60,000 nt of DNA from Nematostella vectensis (GCF_932526225.1 NC_064048.1:5564627-5624626); one strand, 5' to 3'; shown: positions 23,401-36,305, counted from the stretch's first letter. Program-made: numbers and translations. The notes: generated by a model not told the origin, from the letters alone.

Positions 23401-24590
23401 GTTTCTTAGATTTAAATGCCTCTTTTGACTTTATAAGTTTGTTTAGGTGTCAAGTTTCAAGATATTTGGGTGAGTGGGATGGGTAAATTTTGCTTTCTCA
23501 CAGCTGTTGTTAAAAATGTCACTAGATTTACTAGATGACACTTTTAAAGCTAATACCATGCATGTATGATTGATATGAGCAGTAATACATGCACACCGAA
23601 GCTTTTTTGTAATAATTACTGATTTCTTTTTCTTTTGCAAAAATCATTAGATTTTAGATCCAAGATGGTTGACCGAAGATGGCGGAAATTCTTCCGAAAA
23701 AATTGATTAATCAACGTTTTTATGGCCTTTTTGCATTGTAAAACCGTTAAAAAGTTGATTTTGACAAATCTAGATGATGTAAAATGATTTCAACCATATA
23801 TCTGATAATTTAGGCAATATTTGAAATAATATCTAAACAACATATTTATGACGTCATTATGACGTCATAATTGACTCGACCACATCCAAAAAAAGGCGTG
23901 ACGATTCTTTGCATGCTGGTGATCATTGTGGTCTGGTGATCAGAGTGGCCCTTTTACCCCCCCCCCCCCCCCCCTCCCAGTCGCAGACAGCGCAAAATAG
24001 CTCAGTCTGAATAGGGTTAAGATACCACACGCATAAACCTGACGTACAAAGAAATACTGATATTATAGGCTGTCCTATTACAATAACTAGACTATGGTCA
24101 CTTATGGTGTCCGTGTGCTAATACGGACACCATACGTATGCTAATACAGACATGATGGATTTGTATTCCAATTTGGGCTGTGTTTATCTTACACGATTAT
24201 AAGGATAAAAATAATTTTAGTTTATGATTATTTTTTAGAGAAAAAAACTTAAGCCGCAGAATCGTTTCTCTGTCGTCGTCTCGTCTGTGTATTTAACTCA
24301 AGCTCGTTTACTTCATCAGGCCCCATAGCGTGAGTACCTGCTTTCAGCCTGGATCAGTACGAGCTGGCGCTTTCTCTGGAAAACAATCGTCATCTTGTGG
24401 CTCGCAACACCCCGGCCGGGATGAGTGGTTCTCAGTTTCACTTTCTGTCACGCAATCCTCTGTCACGGTGAAAATCAACAGTGTTGTTGTAGGAACCTTC
24501 AGCCCAACGTTCCCTTTGAAAAGACAAGGCGCCGTCGTGGTTGCTAATGGTTACGATACGGTGCTCTATGTGCGCAACTATAAAGCCTAG
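17488..24590 (+). CDS. Secreted PAN/Apple protein with LamG-like module, copy B
   Basis: Exons 17488-17578, 19213-19463, 20840-20915, 21450-21708 and 24320-24590 have exactly the lengths and phases of copy A and give 315 residues without a stop. The signal peptide is identical to copy A. Differences include KKMLYAT for KKMVYAT and DAAGHYY for DAPEHYY in the PAN domain, and HDTNRG for HDTTRG in exon 4. All cysteines seen in copy A are kept. The 5' part is closest to copy C and the 3' part to copy A, so this gene is probably a crossover product. Being open along its whole length, it is the best candidate with copy A for a working gene. Confidence 0.77.
18508..18778 (+). repeat. Dispersed ~260 bp repeat, unit B intron 1
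   Basis: Equivalent to 3745-4015, carried along by the duplication. It keeps the TTTTTCCCAG tract and the terminal TTCATATG. Confidence 0.65.
19700..20429 (-). mobile_element. LINE reverse-transcriptase fossil, unit B
   Basis: Same antisense fragment as in unit A intron 2. The 127-codon piece at 20046-20429 holds ATGLDGISAKLL; the KLFDLVDYEIML-like block lies nearer 19760-19800. It is nearly identical to unit C, apart from small deletions there. Confidence 0.75.
21826..23160. repeat. 34-35 bp minisatellite in intron 4, unit B
   Basis: Same CTCGTTATCACGGACAT family as unit A, with a similar but not identical order of variant units. The homogenised GGATATCTTAATATCAG block lies near 22830-22970. 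Confidence 0.9.
23165..24015. repeat. ~850 bp intron-4 insertion, unit B
   Basis: Same insertion as in unit A, with the double TGACGTCA motif at 23849-23856 and 23860-23867 and the C-run near 23957. It is absent from unit C. Confidence 0.6.
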
Positions 24591-24959
24591 TCTTTCTCTC
24601 TCTTTTATTCTATTATTGTTTTTCACCTTCTCCCTTTTGCTTTTTAATTTCCCTGTATATTTTCTTTCTTATTTGTTTATTTCTTTTCTATCTTTTTTTC
24701 CATATTTCGTTGCTCCGGTGCCTTTTTTGTTTGGCTTTTGGACTATTATTTTTCATATTTTTTTATTTACTTAGATTAACATTTTTACTCACCTTCTTCT
24801 TATTACTTACTTTGCTTGTCCGTATCTAAATTACCCATTTTCTTATTGTTTCTGTTTTCCTCTTTTATTCAACTTTTATTTCATTTGACACTTTTTATAC
24901 CTTCTTCTTTCATTTTTGTTTTATTTCATTTTACTCACTCTTACTCTCGCTCAGCAATG

Positions 24960-26597
24960 ATGATTGAGGGTGATTGCAATAGTCTGTCCGTTAAGGATTA
25001 CTCGGATGATGGCAATGATATGTACGGAAAAAAAAGAAACTCTGATAGCACCAACAAACCCTTGTCCGAGGTAGACACCTCCAATAGTGACACTATCAGG
25101 GATTGACAACTCCTGTAATAGCAATATCTTGTCCAGAACAGACTCTTGGATAATGGTTAACACCGTCCGAGATTGACAACTCGGTAGCGACAATACTCCG
25201 TCCGGGATAGACCACTCAAATAGAAACAATACCCTTTCCGGGATAGACCACTCAGATAATGACAATCTCCGTCCGAGATTAACAACTTGATAGCGACAAT
25301 ATTTCGTCCGGGATAGACCACTCCTATAATAGCAATATACTGACCGGAACAGACCACTCGGATAATGGCAATTGTCTGTCCGGGATATAACACTCGGATA
25401 ATGACTATACTCTGTCCAGCAAAGACCACTAGGATAATTACTATACTCTGTCCAATATTGACCACATAGATAATGGCAACACTCTGTCCGGGAAAGACCA
25501 GTCGGATAATGTCTATTCTCTGTCCGGGATAGACCACTCGGATAATGACAACAATCTGTCCGGGATAGACCTCTCTGGTAGCTGTGATAATCTGTCCAGG
25601 ATAGACCGAGTGGCAATACTCTGTACGGGATAGACCACTCGGATAATGGCAATACTCTGTACGGGATAGACCACTCGAATAATGGCAATACTCTGTACGG
25701 GATAGACCACTCGGATAATGGCAATACTCTGTACGGGATAGACCACTCGGATAATGGCAATACTCTGTACGTGATAGACCACTCGGATAATGGCTATACT
25801 CTGTACGGGATAGACCACTCGGATAATGGCAATACTCTGTACGGGATAGACCACTCGGATAATGGCAATACTCTGTACGGGATAGACCACTCGGATAATG
25901 GCAATACTCTGTACGGGATAGACCACTCGGATAATGGCTATACTCTGTACGGGATAGACCACTCGGATAATGGCAATACTCTGTACGGGATAGACCACTC
26001 GGATAATGGCTATACTCTGTACGGGATAGACCACTCGGAAAATGTCTATACTCTGTCCAGAATAGACCACTTGGATAATGACTTTACCCTGCCCGGAATA
26101 GACCACTCGGATAATGACAATAATATGTCCGGGATAGACCTCTCGGATAACGAGACAATAACCTGCCTGGGATAGTCCACCCCTCGAATATACTGTCCGG
26201 AACATACCACCCAGATAATGGCAATAATCTGTCCTGTATGGACCACTCGGATAATGACAATACTCTGTCCGTGATAGACCACACGGGTAGCTGCAATACT
26301 GTGTCCGAGATAATCCACTCGGATAATGACTATACTTTGTCCGGGATAGACCAATCGGATAATGGCAATACTCTGTCCGGGAAAGACCAATCGGATAATG
26401 GCAACACTCTGTCAGGGATAGACAACTCGGATAATGGCAATACTCTGACCGAGAAAGACCACGTGGATAATGGCAATACTCTGTCCGGGATAGACCACCC
26501 GGATAATGACTATACTCTGTCCGGGATAGACCACTTGGATAATGGCAATAATCTGTCCGGGATAGACCACTGGGATAATGGCAATACTATTAAATAA
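24960..26597. repeat. 36 bp minisatellite, unit B
   Basis: About 45 units share the core GACCACTCGGATAATGGC. A central block (about 25620-26030) is more homogeneous than in unit A, with TACTCTGTACGGGATA in nearly every unit. Open frames on both strands are by-products of the 36 bp period. Confidence 0.92.
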
Positions 26598-27256
26598 CTT
26601 TTAATACTTTTAAAAAAGGCACTCTTGAATTTGACATAGCTCGATAGCTCCAGGCGAGTACACAGGATAGGCTGAGAAGGGTGCGCAGCCATAGGTATCA
26701 AATGGAAAAAATTTTTTTTTTGAACAGCTTACCCCCCCCCCCCCCCCTCCCGCCACACATTTCGCACCCTCCAAGAAAAATCTTGGGTACAGGCGACCCT
26801 TTTTTCAAAACACCCGAGAATTCTCGGGCCCGAAAACATTATTTTGCATTTTTGCTAAAAAATTCGCATGTTTTCCTTTTGGAGAACCGCATTCATGTTT
26901 GAGAACAGATTTTACTTCCTCTTGGTTCGAATTCCAAATGATTACACTCAATGGGGCTATTTTCGAAGTTTTTCTGAAGCCTAAAAGTTACCCGAAAATT
27001 CTTGGGTGAGTGCGAGGTTCCGAGAACTTTTTTAATATTTAAGCCATATAAATTTCGGGCCCGAGAAGTACGGGAAAGATCAAAATCCATAAATAGAATC
27101 ATCCTTTACATGAATCTTTGTGGTAAAATACGATGTTTTACGATATTTCAACACATTTAGATACCATAAATTTTATAGAAATTAGCCAGGTTGTCAAATT
27201 TAAGGAATAAAACGTTTCGGGCCCGAGAATTGATTATTGATAATCAAGTGTATTAC

Positions 27257-27503
27257 AGCCGCATTGTCACCAGTTCACTTCCGGAGGTCCGACGGAAACC
27301 ATGACAGTTAAAAGACAAAAGAATCTATTTAAATCCGAGATATTTAACATGCCATCCGCTCTAAATTATCAATCACATCCTCGAAGAAACTTGCAATAGA
27401 CACACTGCTTTCTATATTTCGAAATATTTTTTTGCGTTTTCCGTCAAAAATCATCGGAGATTGTTAGGTAATCTACCGGAAGTAAACTGGTGACAATGCG
27501 GCT
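27257..27503. mobile_element. MITE copy B1
   Basis: Same site as A1. It carries the variant TTGTTAGGTAATCTACC where A1 has TTGTTACGTAATC. That variant is shared with B3, about 3.8 kb away. Confidence 0.85.
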
Positions 27504-28172
27504 TTAAAGGTAGGCTGGATATTTTCGTAGAAGTTAGAAAAAAAAAAAAAATGCAAAAACATGATATCGCTGGTATTTGAGGGCCCTTCCCCACGAACCG
27601 AGGCTCGAACTATATTTATGCGTCCTTAGTGGCTACGACTACCAGCGGACACACTGTACTATTCACTTTTCTTGATTAATAAGCAGAACTATACAAAAGC
27701 AATTTCACATAATAGGCGTTGGGTGATGGTCGGCTATACAAAAAAGCCTCTGAAGCATCTAGATGAGTTTTATACAACTACATTCTTCAATCTCGCCTTG
27801 ATTGGTCAAAGGTACATATGGTAAAATGGAAGACACTAAACGCTTGGCTCGGATTTGCGCGCTCTCCTTAAAGAAACTCAGAAAACGTTTTAAATGGATA
27901 AAACAAAAGACTTGAACATCAGTCACTCAACGCGACTTCGTCTCGTTGGGTACTTTGCGTGCTCATAGCACGTATAGTGATATCATTATTTGAGTATCTA
28001 TTAGAGTACAGACGCATGTAAAAATGATATCTATCTGTAAAACAAGGTAGCAGTATCTAGAAGGAAAAATGGACTTGAGAAATAGCGCGCAATTTCAAAT
28101 TGGATATTCTTGCGTGTCTGATGACGTCAAGCGTGCGTGTGTACTCAGCAACTGATCAGAGCGCACGTTTAA

Positions 28173-28417
28173 AGCCGCGTTATCACCAGTTTACTTCCTG
28201 AGGTCCGACGGAAACTCAACCGTTAAAAGACAAAAGAATCTATTAAAATCCGAGATATTAAACAGGCCATCCGCTCTAAATTATCAATCACATCCTCTAA
28301 GAAACTTCCAATAGACACACTGCTTTCAATATTTTGAAATATTTTTCGCGTTTTTCTTTAAAAATCATCGGATGTTGTTACGTAATCGACCAGAAGTAAA
28401 CTGGTGACAATGCGGCT
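28173..28417. mobile_element. MITE copy B2
   Basis: Same site and near-identical sequence as A2 and the unit C copy. Confidence 0.85.
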
Positions 28418-28974
28418 CTAATTAGCTTTAATAAGAAAAAAAATGGCTCGATGGTAGAAAGGCATATGTTAAGAACAGACACCAGTGCAAATAATCACAA
28501 TTCGTAGATTAAAGCCTATACGTATTAAGGCGGTTTTGTACCCTCGTATGAGTGAATTCAATCGCCGGCGATGGCCAGCAAAGTTGATTGCAAGTACCAG
28601 ACGAATTAGACGTCTAGATATCGGCGAATTCGCCGCCGCGGCAGCAGACAGCAGGCATATCAAATTCGCTCGTACAAGAGTACAAAACTGCCTATTATGA
28701 CTTAATAAGAATAAAAAAAATTCAGCACACAAACAAATGTAAAATTATTTCTACCCTTATCTTCGGAATAAACACAAATACGCACAAATACATGGAGAAC
28801 ATTGTATTTCGACCGTGTAAGCCTTGGCACCGAGAAGTAAATCAACGAGGCCGGGCAACGACTGCTGAAGACCAATGTCCTTTGGCATGTCTAATATCGA
28901 ATACCCTTCCATAATATCTGAAAGAAACTTAAAAAATCACAACACGTGTAGCGGCGCATTAATATAACGCGTCC

Positions 28975-29282
28975 GTCCTTACACCCAAATGGTGATACAG
29001 ACACCCAAATGGTGATACAGACACCCAACTGGTGATACCGGGACACCCAAATGGTGATACAGACACCCAAATGGTGATACAGACACCCAAATGGTGATAC
29101 AGACACCCAAATGGTGATACAGACACCCAAATGGTGATACAGACACCCAAATGGTGATACAGACACCCAAATGGTGATACAGACATCCAAATGGTGATAC
29201 AGACACCCAAATGGTGATACAGACACCCAAATGGTGATACAGACACCCAAATGGTGATACAGACACCTAAATGGTGATACGC
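28975..29282. repeat. 20 bp minisatellite, about 15 units (unit B)
   Basis: CCCAAATGGTGATACAGA is repeated at 20 bp, almost without variation except one unit with CCCGGGACA spacing near 29038. Unit A has only about four units, so the array has expanded or contracted since the units separated. Confidence 0.93.
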
Positions 29283-29534
29283 AAACAGCGTAAGTAAACA
29301 ATAATTGAAATACCAAAAACCAAACCAACCTAAAACCAAAAAGGTCCCTGCGCATTCAACGCATTGTTAACGTAAGTGGTTATAGTACTCTCATATTGCA
29401 CACCTAAATGGTTCTTGCACACCCCGCATTATTTACACCTAAATGGTGATTGTGTTAGTTCCACATTCACACTGAAATGATGTAAAATAGGGATCAATTC
29501 ATGCACCAACTGGTGATAGGCCTGAAACGAGTGG

Positions 29535-30960
29535 CTAAATGGACAAATCTAAGCGAAGCGCGATCATATTGAGAGAGGGACAGCCCGAAAAAACGGAGCC
29601 CTTGTGCTTGTACGCGACGGCCTGACCCGGACTTTCAATTAAGAGATCTTCTATTCTAGGTAATAGAAATACTTTCGTCACGTAAGACTTGAAATTCAAG
29701 GCTGATGAATGCAAGAAAGGCCAAAAATGGCTAGAGGGCCACTCAGGAATTATAAGTGTTCCCTGACCCTTACAACTCTGAAGCTTTCTGATAGTCGGGA
29801 CGATAAGGCTGACAGGTGGGCAGAGCCAGTTTTTATTGCAAGTCCAGTCATGCAAAAGCATCGACGCCTGCACTCCCGGGTGAAGCGAACCTGGAATTAT
29901 AACATGTTAGCTTGGTATTATAGACCGATGCAAATCGATCAATTGTGTGAGGACCCCATTTCGCATCGAGAAGCCTGAAAACCGATTGATTCACGGACCA
30001 GTCATCTTTGTCAACAAATCGACTTAATACATCAGCACGCTGGTTGTACTCGCGAGGGATCCATTCAACCTCTAACGAAATACCATTCTTGAGACAAATG
30101 TCAAAAATGTTCAATGCAATCTGTGAAGCTCTGGAGAAGGACTACCGATAGAAATAATTCTGGCCGCGCCTTGATTGTCGGTGAATACTTTAGCTTTCTT
30201 ATTGCGCGGTTGCTCAATATAAGAAAGACCGCCTTAAGCTCTCTGTAGGTTGAGCTCCGGCCGATGTCTTCTTCCGTAAATAGTCCCATAGAGCGCCACC
30301 TTTTGACCAAAGGACGGAGAAATTTGATGAAACAAAAACATGCAGAGCTCATGCCAAATGGCTAAACGGTAAAGGTAAAATATCTACGAGTGCCATCACT
30401 GAACACCCAAGAAAATCCTAGGTATTGCTGATGTTCTTCATCTATATCAACATGATGATTACCGGATTTTAAATCCCATGTAAAGAACCAATTTCCCTCT
30501 TCTATGACCTGTGATAATGAGCGTAAATCTTCATACTTAAATATTTGTTTCACTAGGTACTCATTAACATGTCTCAGATCGATAACTAGACGAGGTTTTT
30601 TCCCTTTCGCAACGGTTAAGGGATTAACGCAATACGGTGCTTTATCATTTTCAACTATACATTGGTTGCTAAGCAACTCATAAATGGCTTTTGAAACAAA
30701 ATCTTTGTTTCTTAAAGACGACAAACTATTGTTCAAAAAACAACGAGGTGGGTACATACCGAAAGGCAAGCGATAACCCATTTTAATCATTCTAAAAACA
30801 AATTCTGGAGCATCAATCGTGTCACGCCAAAAATTGTCAGCTCGTTTTACACGACCTTTAACCGTTTCACTTTTCGGTGTATCAGTATACTTTCCCAATT
30901 GGCTCTTAAAAATAGCAGAAAAACTCTGGTCATACTCAACCTCGTTACTCCAGCCACCTT
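29535..30960 (-). mobile_element. DIRS-like retroelement fossil, unit B (longer copy)
   Basis: Read from 30898 downward, the minus strand shows the reverse transcriptase: FRMIKMGYRLPFG, RLVIDLRHVNEYL, FFTWDLKSGNHHVDID and YLGFSWVFSDG. Then come SSACFCFIKFLRPLV, SSTYRELKAVFLIL (RNase H region), WIPREYNQRADVLSRF, WGPHTIDRFAS and GTLIIPEWPSS. This order and wording is that of DIRS-type elements. A deletion removes the catalytic part between the palm and the RNase H (near 30300-30352), and frameshifts lie near 30105 and 29860. It is therefore dead. Confidence 0.8.
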
Positions 30961-31319
30961 CTAGTTATTTAGAGGGCGTCGACGCTGCCGCTCCGGTTCG
31001 AGGAGGCTTCTTACATAAAGCACTCAGCATGACCAAATTCACCACACTAATAATGAAAAGATAGATAAAATATCACGAATGAACTGATATTATGAAATAA
31101 AACTTTCCACTGAAGTTTAGTCTCGTCGCTTACGTGTCGAAAGCCGAAGAACGAACATGACAAATTCACGCTATTTATACCGTATACACAGCGTGAATTA
31201 CACACATACCAACACTATGTACACTTGTACACCTTGTACATCAACAATAGTACACTAACAATAGATTCCTTTCGAAAGGTGCAGAACCAACGTTCCACCA
31301 GCGTTTGCACAGGACTTAA

Positions 31320-31566
31320 AGCCGCATTTTCACCAGTTTACTTCCGGAGGTCCGACGGAAACCATGACAGTTAAAAGACAAAAGAATCTATTAGAATACG
31401 AGATATTTAACATGCCATCCGCTCTAAATTATCAATCACATCCTCGAAGAAACTTGCAATAGACACACTGCTTTCAATATTTTGAAATATTTTTTTGCGT
31501 TTTCCGTCAAAAATCATCGGAGATTGTTAGGTAATCTACCGGAAGTAAGCTGGTGACAATGCGGCT
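31320..31566. mobile_element. MITE copy B3, interior like B1
   Basis: The TTAA-flanked position is that of A3, but the interior reads GGAAACCATGACAGTT and TTGTTAGGTAATCTACC, as in B1. A3 has GGAAACTCAACCGTT and a different right part. Confidence 0.8.
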
Positions 31567-31793
31567 TTAAGAAACGAAAGTACTCGGGACCAGTTCCCGA
31601 AAAGACAACGTTTTCAAAAGCCGAGCAGAGCTTATCGTCAATTTAGAAATCGTCTAGAATATTGAAAACTGCACACGTAAAAGGGGAATTGTAAAATTCA
31701 AATGAGACCAATTGTAATGCATAAATGCCTAGCTCTTGCTCGAATTGTACCGAATATCATTATTATTTTTTCCATATATATTGTGTAGTTCCA

Positions 31794-32011
31794 AAAAAAT
31801 ATTCATCCCCCCCATTGAGGGGATTGAAAATTCCGGGGGGGGGGGGGTGGGGGGTTCAAACGCACAGGAATTTCCAGAGGGGAGGGTGGCTAAAATGCCC
31901 TTTTTTCTTAACAGTTGCTGTATATATATTTTTCCAGGTGGTTGGAAAGGGGCGGGGACTCATACCTCCGACCCCCTCAATAGGGGGGTATGGATATTTT
32001 TTGGAACTACA
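31794..32011. mobile_element. Small TIR element with poly-G/C arms, unit C
   Basis: Equivalent to 16219-16450, with TGTAGTTCCA and TGGAACTACA ends and differently sized G-runs. Confidence 0.75.
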
Positions 32012-32356
32012 CATTTTACTGTTATTTTACCGGGATGGGCATAAAAAATAGGACGAGTTCCTTTTTATGTTTTGCCTGGTTTGGGAAAGCCGAAAATTGT
32101 CTCAAAACAAGCTCATTATATCCCGCAATTTATCAATATCTTAGCACATACTTTGCGCCACATCAAAATCAAAATATGTAGCTTGTAGAAGCTCAACAAG
32201 TTAATGCGAATTATTATTTTTTCAGGCAATAAAATGTGGTTTGAATAAAAGTACAAATTATTTATAATTTTTTTTCAAAGCTTTAATAGGCTTTAAGAGG
32301 TTCTCTATAGAGGGAAAAATGCGATTTATTGTGAATTGTTTTGAACTGATTGTAAA

Positions 32357-32540
32357 TAGCCTGCTTGCAGGCGGTACTCGTTGTTCTTATCGCGGAGAAA
32401 ACCCTCTCCGTTCGGTGATCGGGCGCCATCTTGTATTTTAAGCCGCGTGGTTCCTGGGGGATACAAGATGGCGCCCGATCACCGAACGGAGAGGGTTTTC
32501 TCCGCGATAATAACACCGAATACCGCCTACAAGCAGGATA
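32357..32540. mobile_element. MULE-like foldback upstream of PAN gene C
   Basis: Equivalent to 16796-16977, with arms from TAGCCTGCTTGCAGG to CAAGCAGGATA and a few mismatches. It lies about 510 bp before the copy C start codon. Confidence 0.7.
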
Positions 32541-33003
32541 GATTGTGATTATTTTTCAACGGCTACAAAATCAAATAAACTATTTTGCCGATATTTCACG
32601 GTATATATTCAATTACAACCATGTATCAATAAATAATGTAATTTCAATAACAATTACCTTGGAAAACACCTGCGTTTAGGCGCATTTGACGTCTTAATCT
32701 TAGCAATTTTCATTATTCTGCGAACTCTAGTAAACAATGCTCAACTGATAAAACCGCCTTCTGCTATTCGTCATTCAAACGGGATTAAGCCTTTTGATTG
32801 GTCAGCGCCTTCCGGAGGGTGATATCATTTCAAAATATTTTCAGTGTTGGCCAATGAAAACCTTTAAAGATTCTGGATGACAGAAGCAACATGTAATATA
32901 GATGTTGAAAATCATCAACGAGAGTTCGCAGAGTTGTGAAAACGGCAGTAAAATACGAAAACAGCTTATGCCCAGAAGGACATTGTCTTAACTAAACAGT
33001 GAC

Positions 33004-33011
33004 TATAAAAG
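33004..33011 (+). promoter_or_regulatory. TATA box of PAN gene copy C
   Basis: TATAAAAG is 47 bp upstream of the ATG at 33051 and identical in context to copy B. Confidence 0.6.
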
Positions 33012-34070
33012 GAGGAGAAACTGCAGCAAGGTTTTGTATTTCTTACTAAAATGTCGAGTTCTCTGTGTCTGAAGAAAGGAGATAAAAGGGTGGCGATGGT
33101 GATGGTAATGGTGATAGCGACGGTTTTGCCTTATGTTGCTGGTGAGTAAAATTAGAAACAATCTACTTATACATTTCTTGCAAAATCAACTGTGCCGAAA
33201 TAGCATCCAGAAATAGCATCCGAAATAGCCAACAAACATTAGTTTATAACATAATTTATCCCCACAATAAATGATATTTTTTTTCGGCCTATCTTTTTGA
33301 CACAGGAAAGTATGAAAAAGATTTCTTTGAACAAGGGACGTTTGCTGAAATGAATATATAATTAATCGCAATTATCATCCAACTTTATAAAGTTTGACGG
33401 GCGCCGGACAAAATATCTTTGACTAGAAAAAATCTATATTTCCTTTTAGATATTTCTAGAAGTTTTATTGAAAAAAATAAAAACAGCAGGATTGCTTTTT
33501 ATCTTTTTATGTTTGGTTTTGTATCCATGAAACAGTCACCGTAGACATATTGTATTTCAGAGCTATGCTTTCAGAAATATCGCTTGTTTTTAAGACCTTC
33601 ATCACGAGCAAGATAAGAATTATATCGAAATACCGCCCAAAATGCCATAATACTAGGCAATTTAAACTATTAAATACCCTTAACCCAAAGACTGGGAAGA
33701 ACCGTATGCTTTCTCTTTTTAATTCGGTATTTCATTCTAATCGTTTCTGATTTTTTTAGTGTTTCGTCCATTAAAATTCACGAGTATTTCATTCCTTTCT
33801 TTCACTTTCAAGTTTAAACAACTGGTTCCGGTATGAAAAAGGCACCCCAAGAGTAGTAGTGTGTCGTTGTACCGGTAGGAGCTCTGTATCTAAACTCAAT
33901 CTTTTGTGAGACAAGAATAAGCCACAATAACACGAACAGTGATCGGATGCTTTACGGATTAGCATATTGCTTGTTTGCCTCTCTGCTGGCGGCGGTCCCA
34001 TCTCAAGCTCCATACATCCCACACCACAACCCAATATAAACTTCACCTTTTTAATGTCCCCATTCCTGCT

Positions 34071-34341
34071 CATATCAAGAAAATTTTGACAAAAATTGTC
34101 GTTTTTCCCAGACGCGGTCACTTCCATATAAGGAAACTAATCTATTCCATATTGGGAAACCTGCACGATTCTTGTCATTTTTAAGGCTGCCGTACCGCAG
34201 GTGCTCCGAAAACTTTATGAATTGTCTTCAGAAGAGAACAACTGTGACTGTGACCATTTTTAGTGAAAGGAGAAAGCCTCTGAAGAGAAACTAAAATCCA
34301 TCGGTACCAGACTCCTAAAACGACAACGGTTTCTTCATATG
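34071..34341 (+). repeat. Dispersed ~260 bp repeat, unit C intron 1
   Basis: Equivalent to 3745-4015 and 18508-18778. Confidence 0.65.
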
Positions 34342-35267
34342 CCTCATCTCCCCTTCTCGGCGTCTTTGCTGTGTCCTGTTTTTAACTTTAGGCTTTGTTT
34401 CTGCCCGTTTGCTTCGATAGTTTGTTTTTATCGTTGTGTTCACGTGCCGACCTTATAAGTTCTGACCGAAACCAAAAGAAAAAACTAATTCTATTCCCCT
34501 GCGTGTCGTGCGAAAGACTTGAATTAGTGCTGCTGCTGGCAGCTTGCGGAGCTTTTAAAAAAATAGTCAGAACGGGGAAATCATTCACCCTCCACGCGTT
34601 TGAGTTCAATTGGTCTGACCGTCTCGTATGATGGTAAAATAAAAGAATATTTTGTATTCAGCACGAATGGCTTGAAATGTAGAGGCGGAGAATAAGGGGG
34701 AAGTCTTAGCAGCAAATCAACGTTACGCTCTCAGAAATTCATGCTGTATTTACTTTCTTCTAAATAGTGGCCGTAGGCGGATGCAAGAAAATGGTGTATG
34801 CTACAAACCTGATGGGGAAAGCTCTAATGAACCACGAATTTCGCTCAACCGAAGCTAACTCCGACAGCCACTGTAGCAGCTTGTGTTTCTATGACGACCG
34901 TTGTATTTCATACAATTTCGGTCCTATCATTGAATTCAAGGGGATATGTAACCTCAGCCATGCCGACCACCTCCAATACCCAGAAGACTTTGTTGACGCG
35001 GCCGGGCATTACTACAGCGCGGTTGAGGTGAGTCACGTGGGCGGCATTTATCTCGCTTATTTGTCTGTATTTAGTTTTGATCACTTACTGTTTTTTGGTT
35101 GCTTGGTTGCTTGCTTGCTTACTTGCTTGTTTACCTATGATGCCTTTAGTGTAGCAATAAAGGTAGTAATGGACCCAGGACGGAGCAAGAGGTACTCCTG
35201 GTTATACTTGAAGAGCATTGGAGAGTCCACTAATAGACACTTTCTGTTGACAATCCATTAGGTAGAA

Positions 35268-35993
35268 GTTGAACAATGATACTGTTGGCTGAGTCACTCA
35301 GAGTGTTTGTAAATAGCAAGTTTCTTTAACATAATCTCGTAATCCACAAGATCGAATAGCTTTCGGCAGTCATTTAGTCTAAGTTCGTTGATCATCCCGT
35401 TGTCCATGTTGGTCAGAAAAACGTCCACTAAGTCAATCATTGTCATAATCGTCTCACAGGAGTGTTCAGGTCTAAATCCAGACTGGTAAGGGCTTAGTAG
35501 ATGATGTTCATTCAGGAAGTTGTCAGGCGTCAGGTGGACATGTCTCTAGAGGACTTTAGAGACAATGGGCAGAATGCTAATTTGTCTGTAGTTGTTCACG
35601 CTGAGATGGTCACCAGCTTTGAACACAGAGTTACTACTTTTTGCTAGTTTCCATGCCTAGATTGATGAATTTGCTAATTGGCGCAGCGATAACAGAAGCA
35701 GCGGAGCGGAGCAACTTAGCGCTGATCCCATCAAGCCCAGTGGCCTTGCAAACTTGAATGCCAGATAGATAGCTCATCACAAACTCAAACGTGATGTTCG
35801 GAATAGAGAAGGTTGTAGAAGGAGAGATTTTACCATTGACGAATGACCTTAAATGTTCGAAGCAGGTGTTGTCGGAGTTTTCAGTTGTACCAGTTCTGTA
35901 TTTTCGATGCAACATTAACGAAGAACTCAATGAATGCATTTGTCCCTTCCTGATCAGCGGTGTAGACAGGATTTTTAACAGGAGGGGGCCCAA
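35268..35993 (-). mobile_element. LINE reverse-transcriptase fossil, unit C
   Basis: Same antisense fragment as in A and B, with extra small deletions near 35510-35530 and 35630 that shorten the open piece to 119 codons. Confidence 0.7.
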
Positions 35994-36134
35994 AAAGGAC
36001 TTTCAAGGCATTTTCTCCTGTATTTAAATAATGTCTGATAAATTTACTGTATTTTTGGCTGATAAATAGGGGGGCATGTAATAACTCTCAACGCAAAATG
36101 TAGTATAACTAATTTTTTCAACGGGAATGTGATA

Positions 36135-36305
<171 letters not shown>

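Larger units (their letters stand above)
16066..31630. repeat. Tandem unit B (middle copy, mosaic)
   Basis: This is the second direct repeat. The exon 1 start codons of B and C are 15563 bp apart. Its 5' half, through exon 2 and intron 2, is nearly identical to unit C. From intron 3 and intron 4 onward it follows unit A, sharing an insertion of about 850 bp, the first MITE and the DIRS-like fossil. The A/B and B/C junctions are the same sequence, as expected for a tandem array. Confidence 0.85.

Noticed and set aside
24541-25106. Phe/Leu/Ser-rich open frames after the PAN stop codons
   Set aside because: They translate a T-rich low-complexity tract and are not preserved in frame across the three units.
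28975-29282. Regular 20 bp array considered as a CRISPR
   Set aside because: The units are contiguous with no unique spacers, and the sequence is animal nuclear DNA.
28959-29355. CITIWVSVSPFGC repeat open frames on the minus strand
   Set aside because: A 20 bp repeat read three times makes a 20-residue cycle; unit A has only about four units and no matching protein.
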